A stretch of DNA of 38,306 bases from JADYZU01 sp964540965 (GTDB taxonomy: Bacteria; Pseudomonadota; Alphaproteobacteria; Rhodobacterales; Rhodobacteraceae). The stretch is taken from positions 1-38,306 of the forward strand of contig CAZIOT010000026.1 in the NCBI GenBank assembly GCA_964540965.1. Reading direction: 5' to 3'. The notes beneath the pieces are model-generated. The model was given only the letters and a program-made list of their open reading frames with translations. It was not told where the DNA came from and searched no databases. Numbering within the stretch: the stretch's first letter is position 1; the number at the start of each line of letters is the position of its first letter. Both the position numbers and the translations under genes were made by a program. Positions 31,549-38,306 of the stretch are shown here, piece by piece.

Positions 31549-33123
31549 TCAAAAATCCGTCGGCGCCCCGCCTTCCGCCTTTCGCCGCGCCACGAAATCC
31601 GCCAGTTCCTCGCGCGCCGCGGCATCCATCGGCGGTTCTTCGAAATTGGCGATGATGTCCTTGTAGACGCGATGCGCCCGTTCCGCCGTCCAGACCGAAC
31701 CGGCAATCTCCCAGGCCTCGAAATTTCGCCAGTCGCTGACGAAGGGCTGGTAAAAGGCGCTCTCGTAGCGGTCCTGCGTGTGCTGGATGCCGAAGTAATG
31801 GCCGTGCGATCCGACTTCGCGGATCGCGTCGAGCGCGATGGCATCGGGCGAGGTATCCCAGACCGCCGGTTCGAAATAGCGCTGCATCATCTGCAACACC
31901 TCGCAATCCATGACGAATTTCTCGGGGCTGGCGATCAGCCCACCCTCGAGCCAGCCGGCGGCGTGATAGACTATATTGGTGCGCGACTGCACCGCCGACC
32001 ACAGCGAATTCGAGGTTTCCCACATCGCTTGCCCGTCCGGCACATTCGCGGCACAGGTGCCCGAGGCCCGCATCGGCAGGCCATAGAACCGCGCCATCTG
32101 GCCGGTCATCTGCGTGGCGCGCATGTATTCCGGCGTGCCAAAGGCCGGCGCACCCGATTTCATGTCGACATTCGAGGTAAAGGTGCCGATGACGCAGGGG
32201 CAGCCCGGCACGACATATTGGAACAGGGCGATGGCCGACAGGGCCTCGGCAATCGACAGCGTGACCGCGCCGGCCATCGTCACCGGCGCCATGGCGCCCG
32301 CCAGAGTGAACGGCGTCACGATCACCGCCTGCCCGCGCCGGATCAGCCGCAGGCAACCGTCGATCATCGGCACGTCATGCTTGAGGGGCGAGGTCGAGTT
32401 GATGTTGGTATACATCCGCGGCGTGGCGGCAAATTCCTCATGCGACAGGCCGCCGGCGATGCGGACCATCTCCATCACATCCTCGATCCGCTCGGCGCCC
32501 AGCGAATAGGCATGGGCCACCTTGTCGGTCAGCGTCAGCTTGTCGAACAGCACATCGAGATGCCGGACCGAGGGATGGATGTCGACGGGCTCCACCGGAT
32601 AGCCGCCGGCGAAATGGATGCAGTTGAAATACTGCGTCAGCCGCAACAGGTTGGCGCAATGGGCGCGCGTGCCCGTCACCTTCTTGCCGATCTCGAGGTC
32701 ATAGTAGTTGGGCGGCGACGAGACATTGCCGAACAGGATCGCATCGCCGCCGATGGGCAGCACCCGGTCGGGGTTGCGCGGCGTGATGGTGAATTCGGCG
32801 GGCGCGCGCCCGACCATGTCCATCACGAAATCGCGGTCCATCCGCACATTGGTGCCGCTGACGATGCAGCCGGCCTGACGGAAGATCGCCAGGGCCTCTT
32901 CGTTGAGGAATTCGATGCCGATCTCCTCGAGGATCCGCATCGCGCCGTCATGGATAGCCTGCACGCCCTCGGGCCCCATCGGCTCGATCGGGCGGTCGGT
33001 GTTGCGGGGAATGCGCCAGGGCATCTGGTCGATGACCGATTGCGACCGGCGCGCGGTATTGGCGGCGCGGCCGCCGGCGCGGCGCTTGCGGGCGGGGGCA
33101 TCGGGCGTGGCGGCGTCGGTCAT
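31549..33123 (-). CDS. MttB-family (trimethylamine methyltransferase-like) protein, non-pyrrolysine
   Basis: 524 residues from ATG 33123, with AGGGGGA five bases upstream. It is a member of the COG5598/MttB superfamily, whose members transfer a methyl group from a quaternary or tertiary amine to a corrinoid protein. Characteristic stretches are GAMRILEEIGIEF, FGNVSSPPNYYD, NSTSPLKHD, and VVPGCPCVIGTF. The frame runs unbroken, with no in-frame TAG, so it belongs to the pyrrolysine-lacking branch that includes glycine betaine methyltransferase MtgB. The first 25 residues are basic and disordered. No corrinoid protein or reductive activase gene lies nearby, so the substrate and acceptor are open. 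Confidence 0.92.
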   Translation of the reverse strand: MTDAATPDAPARKRRAGGRAANTARRSQSVIDQMPWRIPRNTDRPIEPMGPEGVQAIHDGAMRILEEIGIEFLNEEALAIFRQAGCIVSGTNVRMDRDFVMDMVGRAPAEFTITPRNPDRVLPIGGDAILFGNVSSPPNYYDLEIGKKVTGTRAHCANLLRLTQYFNCIHFAGGYPVEPVDIHPSVRHLDVLFDKLTLTDKVAHAYSLGAERIEDVMEMVRIAGGLSHEEFAATPRMYTNINSTSPLKHDVPMIDGCLRLIRRGQAVIVTPFTLAGAMAPVTMAGAVTLSIAEALSAIALFQYVVPGCPCVIGTFTSNVDMKSGAPAFGTPEYMRATQMTGQMARFYGLPMRASGTCAANVPDGQAMWETSNSLWSAVQSRTNIVYHAAGWLEGGLIASPEKFVMDCEVLQMMQRYFEPAVWDTSPDAIALDAIREVGSHGHYFGIQHTQDRYESAFYQPFVSDWRNFEAWEIAGSVWTAERAHRVYKDIIANFEEPPMDAAAREELADFVARRKAEGGAPTDF

Positions 33124-33246
33124 GGGGTCCCCCTGCGGCATCGCGGGCAGAGTGCCCCTGCCCGGCAGCGGTTGCGGCGCGACCTGCGACCTTTCCCGTC
33201 GCTTTCGTGCCATCAGCCCGACACCTTCGGCGGCGACGACAGGGCC

Positions 33247-33735
33247 ATGAATGTCTGGACACTCGCGGAAACCGAAACCGCCCCGGCCACACGGGTCATC
33301 CTTGGCCTTGCGGCCACGGTGCCGCTGATCGGATTCTGGGAACTCGTGGTGCGGCCATGGCCGGCGGCGCTGTCGCCCCTTGGCCTGCCGTTGCTGATCA
33401 TGGGCCTTGTCGCGCTCTGGATCGGCCTGCTTCTGGCGGGGGCGGCGATCCTTGCGCCGCGGGTATCCGTCATCGTGGACGAGGACGGGCGGCGCATCCT
33501 GAGGCAATGGCACACGCGGCGGGCAGGGCCGCTCCAGCGCGCCACGCCCTTCGCGACGCTGGCCGAAGTCGTTGTCGAGACCGACGAGGGCGACAGCGAG
33601 ACGACGCCAGCCGTCCGCCTGCGCGTGCTGCGCAAGGGCGGGCGGTCGCCCGTCACCCTGCTGACCCGCCCGCTTTCGGCCCTGCCCGAGGTCACGGCGC
33701 TGGCCAACCGCCTGCGCGGGGCGCTTCAGCCGTAG
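33247..33735 (+). CDS. Two-span membrane protein of unknown function
   Basis: 162 residues from ATG 33247. Two hydrophobic spans (about 17-35 and 46-68) are followed by a cytoplasmic-looking domain with beta-strand character (VSVIVDEDGRRILRQW, then LAEVVVETDEGD). The form resembles small PH-like membrane proteins, but this is only an impression. The ribosome binding site is weak. Its 3' end overlaps that of the convergent HAD phosphatase gene by 10 bases. Confidence 0.68.
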   Translation: MNVWTLAETETAPATRVILGLAATVPLIGFWELVVRPWPAALSPLGLPLLIMGLVALWIGLLLAGAAILAPRVSVIVDEDGRRILRQWHTRRAGPLQRATPFATLAEVVVETDEGDSETTPAVRLRVLRKGGRSPVTLLTRPLSALPEVTALANRLRGALQP

Positions 33736-34415
33736 CGGTCGATCCAGCCCGGCAGGCCGGCGACCGAGGGCAGGATGACATCGGCCAGCGGCGCCAGTTC
33801 CTCGGAGCCGGCAAAGCCGGTCAGCACGCCCACGGTGCGCATTCCCGCCGCCCGCCCCGCCCGCAGGTCATGCAGGCTGTCGCCGACCATGGCGCAGGCG
33901 GCCGGATCCAGCCCGCATGCCGCGGCAAAGGCCAGAAGCTGCCCCGGACCCGGCTTGCCGCCATGGCCGGAATCGTAGCCGGCGATGAAATCGAACGCCG
34001 CCTCGACCCCGGCATGGCGCAGATGGGCGCGGGCCGGCGCCTCGGTGTCGTTGGTGGCAAGGCCGATCTTCAGCCCGCGCGCGTGCAGCGCGGCGAACAG
34101 CGCCGGCAGGTCGGTGGTGGCGACCTGCGGCGCGGCCGCAGCGCGCGCATCCAGCCGGGACAGCAGGCCCGGCAGGGTTTCGCCCGGCAGGAAGGGCAGG
34201 ATTTCCGCCGCCACCTCTCCGGAGGTATGCCCAATGACGATGCTGTCGGGGCGAAAGCCCGTGGCATCGTCATAGCCCAGCGCCGCCGCCATCGCCGCCC
34301 GCACCGCCGGATCGCCGCGCGATTCCGTGTCAAGGACGCCGCGGCACCAGCCGCCCCAGGTCGCCATGAAGTCGAACAAGGTGCCGTCCTTGTCGAAGAT
34401 CACCCCTTTCAGCAT
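33726..34415 (-). CDS. HAD-superfamily hydrolase (phosphoglycolate phosphatase-like)
   Basis: 229 residues. HAD motif I is FDKDGTLFD with nucleophile Asp8 and acid/base Asp10; motif II is in GLATND (Thr/Asn context), motif III is the Lys in GGKPGPGQLL, and motif IV is VGDSLHD. A helical cap between motifs I and II makes it subclass I, like Gph. The substrate is probably a small phosphate ester such as phosphoglycolate, but this is not certain. The DUF3572 gene lies just upstream on the same strand (3-base gap), so the two are likely co-transcribed. Confidence 0.9.
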   Translation of the reverse strand: MLKGVIFDKDGTLFDFMATWGGWCRGVLDTESRGDPAVRAAMAAALGYDDATGFRPDSIVIGHTSGEVAAEILPFLPGETLPGLLSRLDARAAAAPQVATTDLPALFAALHARGLKIGLATNDTEAPARAHLRHAGVEAAFDFIAGYDSGHGGKPGPGQLLAFAAACGLDPAACAMVGDSLHDLRAGRAAGMRTVGVLTGFAGSEELAPLADVILPSVAGLPGWIDRYG

Positions 34416-34418
34416 GGC

Positions 34419-34697
34419 TCAGGTCCAGTCCACCGACGCGCCGCCCGGCAGGGCGTGAAGGGCGCGCTGCACATTGGCGGGCGGCCGGCCCGTGGCCTCG
34501 CAGAAATCGCGGATCCAGCGGTCGTCCTGCATCAGGAACCCCAGCACCCCCGCCAGCACCGTGGGTTCGCCCGCCCGCGCCGCCAGATCGGCGGGCGCCA
34601 TGCCGGTGGCGTTCAGGAACATCGGCCCCAGATCGGCATCGCCGATCAGGAAGGCCAGCGCCTCGAGCGCGAGGGTTTCGGCGGAATCACGGTTCAT
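34419..34697 (-). CDS. DUF3572 family protein
   Basis: 92 residues with the DUF3572 pattern: ETLALEALAFLIGDADLGPMFL at the start (residues 6-27), TGMAPADLAARA, then FLMQDDRWIRDFCEA and a C-terminal ALHALPGG. All-helical, cytoplasmic, function unknown. In alphaproteobacteria it commonly neighbours a pleD-type response regulator; here the pleD-like gene starts 83 bases away in the opposite direction, as expected. Confidence 0.9.
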   Translation of the reverse strand: MNRDSAETLALEALAFLIGDADLGPMFLNATGMAPADLAARAGEPTVLAGVLGFLMQDDRWIRDFCEATGRPPANVQRALHALPGGASVDWT

Positions 34698-34780
34698 TCA
34701 TCATCCTTACGATTAGGGAAAGGGTTTCTTAACCAATCGGCGCCAGAGTGGCGACAGAAACCCCGCGGGCGGAGTCCAGC

Positions 34781-36184
34781 ATGTCGGGCCGCATCCTGAT
34801 TGTCGAGACGATGGCGAGCCAGCGCATCCTTCTGCGCGGTGTGCTCGAAGCGGCGCATTTCGCGGTGCAGGCGGCGCCCGACCTGCCGTCGGCGCTGGTG
34901 CGGATCGCCGCCGAACCGCCCGAGCTGATGCTGGTCGATATCGGCGCCGAACCGGCGGCGGCGCTGGCAATGATCGCGGCCCTGCGCGACAGCGAGGCGA
35001 CGGCGGCGCTGCCGGTGATCGCCACCGCCTGCGCCCCGGGGCCCGAAGCGCGGCTGGCCGCGCTGCGCGCCGGCGCGGACGACGTGCTCGACAAGCGCGG
35101 CGATCCGGCCTTCCTGCTCGCGCGGATCCGCAGCCTGTTGCGCGGCCGCGACGCTTCGGCCGATCTTGGCATCGGCGACGGCGCGGCGCGGGCGCTTGGC
35201 ATGGCCGATCCGGCGGGCGCCTTCGTGCCCGCGGGGCGCACTGCCATCGTCACCCGCCGCCCCGGCGCGCTGCCGCCGGCGCTGGCGGCGCTTGCCGACC
35301 GGCTGCCCGGCGGCGCGGTCCTGCTTGACCCCGGCGCGGAACTGGCGGCATCGGCCGCGGCCGGCGGCGCGCCGACCGACCTTTACATCATCGACCACGC
35401 CCCGGATGCCGCCGACAAGGCCACCAACCTGTTCCGGCTGATCGCCGACCTGCAATCGCGCCCAGCCACGCGGCTGGCCAAGATGCTGGTGGTGGTGCCG
35501 GCCGGCGCCGCGGGTCTTGGCGAAATGGCGCTTGACCTTGGCGCCGACGATCTGGCCTCGGACGACATCGGGGCCGAGGAGCTGGCCTTTCGCGTCCGCG
35601 CCCTGCTGCGCCGCAAGAGCCAGGCCGACCGTATGCGCGTCGGCCTGCAAAGCGGGATCGAGGCGGCGCTGACCGATGCCCTGACCGGCCTGTCGAACCG
35701 CCGTTTCGCCATGGCGGAACTGAACCGGCTGGCCGAACGCGTGGCGGCGGGCGGCGGCGGCTTTGCCGTGGTCATCCTCGACATCGACCATTTCAAGCGC
35801 ATCAACGATGGTCACGGCCATGCCGCCGGCGACGCCGTCCTGCGCGAGGTGGCGCGGCTGCTGCGCGCCAACCTGCGTGCTGTCGATATGGTCGCGCGGA
35901 TCGGCGGCGAGGAATTCCTGATCGCGATGCCCGATACCGGCGCCGACAGCGCCCGGCTGGTGGCCGAACGCCTGCGCCGGGTGGTGGAACAGGCGGGTTT
36001 CGACATCGACAGCCGCGGCGCAAAGCGTCTTTGCGTCACCCTGTCGGCCGGGGTGGCGGACGGCGCGGCGCTGATCGGCGCTGCCGATCCTGTCGCCGCG
36101 ATCTGCGACCGCGCCGACCGCGCGCTATACGCGGCCAAGTCGGCGGGGCGCAACATGGTGACGGTGGCGCAACCGGCGGCCTAG
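34781..36184 (+). CDS. pleD: PleD-type response regulator diguanylate cyclase (REC-REC-GGDEF)
   Basis: 467 residues from ATG 34781, with GGAG six bases upstream. The order is receiver 1 (about 3-120), a degenerate receiver 2 (about 155-280) and a GGDEF domain (about 290-465) with GGEEF at 375-379 and the inhibitory RxxD site RAVD at 366-369. Receiver 1 keeps phosphoacceptor Asp53 (LVDIG) and Lys105, but the acidic pair that binds magnesium (DD at positions 9-10 in classical PleD) reads Glu9-Thr10. Phosphorylation may therefore be weaker or altered. It produces cyclic di-GMP and in related species controls polarity and the motile-sessile switch. Confidence 0.92.
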   Translation: MSGRILIVETMASQRILLRGVLEAAHFAVQAAPDLPSALVRIAAEPPELMLVDIGAEPAAALAMIAALRDSEATAALPVIATACAPGPEARLAALRAGADDVLDKRGDPAFLLARIRSLLRGRDASADLGIGDGAARALGMADPAGAFVPAGRTAIVTRRPGALPPALAALADRLPGGAVLLDPGAELAASAAAGGAPTDLYIIDHAPDAADKATNLFRLIADLQSRPATRLAKMLVVVPAGAAGLGEMALDLGADDLASDDIGAEELAFRVRALLRRKSQADRMRVGLQSGIEAALTDALTGLSNRRFAMAELNRLAERVAAGGGGFAVVILDIDHFKRINDGHGHAAGDAVLREVARLLRANLRAVDMVARIGGEEFLIAMPDTGADSARLVAERLRRVVEQAGFDIDSRGAKRLCVTLSAGVADGAALIGAADPVAAICDRADRALYAAKSAGRNMVTVAQPAA

Positions 36185-36202
36185 GGACGCGGACGGCAAG
36201 CG

Positions 36203-36217
36203 GGCCGCCTTGCGGCC
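36203..36217. terminator. Hairpin after pleD
   Basis: A perfect 6-bp stem GGCCGC/GCGGCC with a CTT loop begins 18 bases after the pleD stop. Only a short T stretch (GTTT at 36224-36227) follows, so it is a weak intrinsic terminator at best. It lies between convergent genes. Confidence 0.38.
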
Positions 36218-36323
36218 GTACCCGTTTGGAAGGCGAACCATGGGGCCGCATCGGGCGGCCGGGTATCCCGGCGACGGGGCGACCCCGCACCGGCCCCCTG
36301 TCCGGCTTGCGGTTTCGTCCGCA

Positions 36324-36803
36324 TCAAGGCCCCGGCGGACCGTCCAGTTCCGTTGCCAGCCGGGCGGCAAAGGCGGCGCGCTGTTCGGGCGTCATCGCCG
36401 CGATCCGCGCCACCAGCGCCGCCTGCGTCGCCCGTTGCAGGCTGTCGCCGCGTTCGCGCATCTCGTCCATCGCCTGACCCAGCGCCGCCGCGTCGAACGG
36501 CTCGGTCGAGACCGCCGCGACGATCGCCTGCCGGTCGGCCGCGCGGTCGGCGGCAGAGCGCGGCGCATGCGCCTCGCGTCCCTCGGTCAGTTCGCGCATG
36601 ATCCAGCGCCGGTCCTCGCGGTCAAGGGCGCGGGCAAAGGGGCCGATGGCAAGGTCAAAGCCCCGCGGCGGCCCGCCGGCCCGTCCGGTGATGACCCAGC
36701 CGGCGAACAGCCCCGCCACCGCAAGGTTGATCGCCAGCGACACCACCAGCAGCCAGCGCCAGCCGCCTGCAGCCCGCGGATTGGTCGTCTGCGGATCGCT
36801 CAT
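36324..36803 (-). CDS. Periplasmic heavy-metal sensor-like protein (Spy/CpxP/CnrX type)
   Basis: 159 residues from ATG 36803, with AAGGA about nine bases upstream. One N-terminal membrane anchor (WRWLLVVSLAINLAVAGLF, about 15-33) precedes a helical periplasmic domain with RRWIMRELTEGR and the C-terminal AAMTPEQRAAFAARL, matching the metal-resistance (PF13801) group. Such proteins sit in the membrane and sense metals or envelope stress; here it is the last gene of an ECF sigma cluster. No obvious His/Met metal cluster is visible, so what it senses is unclear. Confidence 0.83.
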   Translation of the reverse strand: MSDPQTTNPRAAGGWRWLLVVSLAINLAVAGLFAGWVITGRAGGPPRGFDLAIGPFARALDREDRRWIMRELTEGREAHAPRSAADRAADRQAIVAAVSTEPFDAAALGQAMDEMRERGDSLQRATQAALVARIAAMTPEQRAAFAARLATELDGPPGP

Positions 36804-36831
36804 CGCCCGTTTCCTTCCGTCCTGCGCATCC

Positions 36832-37182
36832 TCATCCCTCCAGGATTGCAAGGAGGTCATCCTCGCCGTACAGGCCGACATCGACGGTCTGCCCGGTCCA
36901 TTCCGCTGCCAGCGTGGTCAGGCCGGCGGGCGGCGCCACGCCGATCCAGAAGCCGGCGACGGTCGCCGCCGCCATGCCGCTCAGCGCCGGCCAGCCGCCA
37001 AGCAACCCCATCCAGCCGCCGCGCCGCGGCGCGGCCGGCCGGGCCACTGGCGCCGGCTGCATCTCTTCGGCCGTTGCCACCAGCCGGGCCAGGAAATCGT
37101 CCGACGGTTTGGCCGCCGCGCCGCGCGCCGATGCGAACAGCGCGTCAAGACCTGCCTCGTCCATGTCGCGAATATCAGTCAT
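36832..37182 (-). CDS. Single-span membrane protein, probable anti-sigma partner of the ECF factor
   Basis: 116 residues from ATG 37182 (a second ATG at 37188 is two codons earlier, but CTGGGG then sits too close). The N-terminal half is cytoplasmic and Ala/Asp-rich (MDEAGLDALFASARG). One hydrophobic segment (about 66-84) follows, with a short periplasmic tail. It overlaps the sigma-factor gene by eight bases. Position and topology suggest an anti-sigma factor. No zinc-binding anti-sigma motif (HxxxCxxC) is present, so the assignment is by context only. Confidence 0.7.
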   Translation of the reverse strand: MTDIRDMDEAGLDALFASARGAAAKPSDDFLARLVATAEEMQPAPVARPAAPRRGGWMGLLGGWPALSGMAAATVAGFWIGVAPPAGLTTLAAEWTGQTVDVGLYGEDDLLAILEG

Positions 37183-37777
37183 CGTCATACCCCAGTTCAG
37201 CGCGCCGCCCGGCTAGGATCGCCGCCAGCGCCCGTTTGCCGCGGGCGGTCAGGCTTTCGACCGCTTCGGCGGAAATTCCCATCACCGCGCCGATCTCGGG
37301 GTTGGAGAGCCCTTCGAGATGGCGCAACGTCACCGCCTGCGCCTGCCGTTCCGGCAGTTGCGCCAGCGCGTCCGACAGGGCGCGCGTGCGCGACGCCTCT
37401 TGCATCACGGCGGCCGGGCCCGGCGTCGGATCGGGCGGTTCGTCCACCGCATCCAGCGCCACGCCCCGCCGCCGGCGCAGCCGGTCGGTGCAGAGGTTGG
37501 CGGTGACGCGGTAAAGCCAGGTCGAGACCCGCGCTTCGCCGCTCCGCCACTCGGGCGCGATGCGCCAGAGGCGCACCAGCGCCTCCTGCACCACGTCCTC
37601 GGCCTCGGCCCGGTCCGACAGCATCCGCAGCGCCTGCCCGAAGGCGCGCGGACCAAGGGCGGCGACCAGCTGGCGGGCGGCGACGGGGTCGCCCGCGGCA
37701 TAGGCGATCAGCAGCCGGCCCTCGGGATCGTCCGATCCCGCTGCCACCCCGCTGCCTTCTGCCTGTTCGTCCCGCAT
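37175..37777 (-). CDS. ECF-type RNA polymerase sigma factor
   Basis: 200 residues. Region sigma-2 (about 25-98) contains ALRMLSDRAEAEDVVQEALV and ARVSTWLYRVTANLCTDRLR, which are typical -10 recognition helices. Region sigma-4 (about 130-185) contains LPERQAQAVTLRHLEGLSNP and MGISAEAVESLTARGKRAL, the -35 helix-turn-helix. It is followed by an overlapping membrane protein gene and a periplasmic metal-sensor-like gene, the usual arrangement for a cell-surface-signalled ECF system. The gene begins 42 bases after a ChpT/EF-hand chimeric ORF. Confidence 0.93.
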   Translation of the reverse strand: MRDEQAEGSGVAAGSDDPEGRLLIAYAAGDPVAARQLVAALGPRAFGQALRMLSDRAEAEDVVQEALVRLWRIAPEWRSGEARVSTWLYRVTANLCTDRLRRRRGVALDAVDEPPDPTPGPAAVMQEASRTRALSDALAQLPERQAQAVTLRHLEGLSNPEIGAVMGISAEAVESLTARGKRALAAILAGRRAELGYDDD

Positions 37778-37819
37778 GGGGTGCGATCCTGCCGATCCCG
37801 CCGCCGCCGTCCAGTGGTT

Positions 37820-38158
37820 TCAGTTGCCCCAGCGCTGCCAGAAGCCCTGCATCCCGTGGCCGTCACCGCCCGGCCGTTGGTTGCCGGGTCCGTTGTCGCC
37901 GGGCCGGCCCATCGGCCCGCCGTTGCCACGGTCGCCCATCCGCTCGCGCATCGCGTCGAATTCGGCGGCGCTGATCGCCCCGTCGCCATCGGTGTCCAGC
38001 ATGTCGAGCGCCAGTTCCGGCCCCGGCATCGCCCCGGCCATCGCCAGCAGCTCCACCCCGTTGCCGATCGCGCCGAGCGGGCTGACAAGATCGTGGCAGA
38101 TGCGCGAGCCGACCAGGGCGATCAGGTCGGTCGGCAGATCGGTCGGGTCTGCTTGCAT
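37820..38158 (-). CDS. Chimeric ORF: ChpT N-terminus joined to an EF-hand tail
   Basis: 112 residues. Residues about 10-51 (LIALVGSRICHDLVSPLGAI, then GNGVELLAMAG and PELAL) match the first helix of the alphaproteobacterial histidine phosphotransferase ChpT, with phosphoacceptor His22. From about residue 52 the sequence changes to a canonical EF-hand calcium loop (DTDGDGAISAAE, 55-66) and a Gly/Pro-rich tail ending GFWQRWGN, like the small EF-hand proteins often encoded next to such ECF clusters. A normal ChpT is about 200 residues, so the second helix and the ATPase-like domain are missing. The join lies near 38000-38010 and is in frame. AGGA lies six bases before the ATG. Confidence 0.72.
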   Translation of the reverse strand: MQADPTDLPTDLIALVGSRICHDLVSPLGAIGNGVELLAMAGAMPGPELALDMLDTDGDGAISAAEFDAMRERMGDRGNGGPMGRPGDNGPGNQRPGGDGHGMQGFWQRWGN

Positions 38159-38202
38159 CGGCGGTCCTGCGCGGCGAGGATGGAGAACGGGGAGGGCGGG
38201 AC

Positions 38203-38306
38203 GTGAACGGGATACTGGCGCCGGGAATGCTGGTGCGTCATCCCGGCCGGCCGGACTGGGGGCTGGGCCAGGTGCAGTCGCGCATCGGCCAGCGGATCAC
38301 GGTGAA
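38203..38306 (+). CDS. DUF3553 family protein, cut by the window end
   Basis: Starts at GTG 38203 with GGAGGG six bases upstream and runs off the window after 34 codons. The residues NGILAPGMLVRHPGRPDWGL and GQVQSRIGQRITV are characteristic of DUF3553, a short domain found in small proteins and next to UvrD-like helicases. It is divergent from the ChpT-like ORF, 44 bases apart, and in Rhodobacteraceae these two families are, as I recall, often neighbours. Confidence 0.82.
   Translation, partial: MNGILAPGMLVRHPGRPDWGLGQVQSRIGQRITV

Noticed and set aside
31549..33123. In-frame TAG (pyrrolysine) codon in the MttB-like gene
   Set aside because: The frame is open throughout, so it belongs to the non-pyrrolysine branch.

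Overview
The window looks like chromosomal DNA of a GC-rich alphaproteobacterium in the Rhodobacteraceae, probably near Paracoccus. The grounds are the overall composition, GroES/GroEL behind a CIRCE operator, an NDUFS4-type complex I subunit, a PcaQ-linked pcaDCHG cluster, a PleD-type diguanylate cyclase, DUF3553 beside a ChpT-like gene, and an omega-transaminase that, from memory, closely resembles the Paracoccus denitrificans enzyme. No plasmid, phage or CRISPR genes are visible.

Layout. 1-5123: a serine-hydrolase/small membrane protein pair, a membrane diguanylate cyclase, the heat-shock groESL operon with promoter, CIRCE and terminator, and a TraB/GumN protein. 5123-6254: a small island of visibly lower GC with a decayed IS630-type transposase and a GST-like gene. 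6317-12432: a GH43 xylosidase with an aldo-keto reductase, an FMN glutamate-synthase-like protein, and a Dabb/glycerate 2-kinase pair. 12660-18276: a minus-strand run of an enol-lactonase-like hydrolase, a PLP dehydratase, an alpha/beta hydrolase, an enolase-superfamily sugar-acid enzyme and a secreted protease with six Cys-rich repeats. 18371-21908: pcaQ divergent from pcaDCHG (protocatechuate branch of the beta-ketoadipate pathway). 21917-22405: tRNA-Arg(TCT), a tRNA 5'-half relic and a strong stem-loop. 22406-31487: LLM oxidoreductase, membrane protein, complex I subunit, uvrB with a candidate SOS box, small proteins, DUF72, and a LysR gene divergent from an omega-transaminase with three operator-like sites between them. 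31549-36184: MttB-family methyltransferase, HAD phosphatase, DUF3572, PleD. 36324-38306: an ECF sigma cluster, a ChpT/EF-hand chimera and the start of a DUF3553 gene.

Most of this is ordinary core and catabolic genome. The least explained signals are: (i) a dispersed family of paired, AT-rich perfect palindromes at three intergenic loci (about 7940, 15469 and 31488); (ii) an ORF that joins the N-terminal His-phosphotransfer helix of ChpT to an EF-hand tail, placing the ECF sigma operon downstream of a chpT 5' region; (iii) the LDLa-like repeat/trypsin-like protease; and (iv) three GGCGAAACG-type sites between the LysR gene and the transaminase gene. No convincing new multi-gene defence or mobile system was found.
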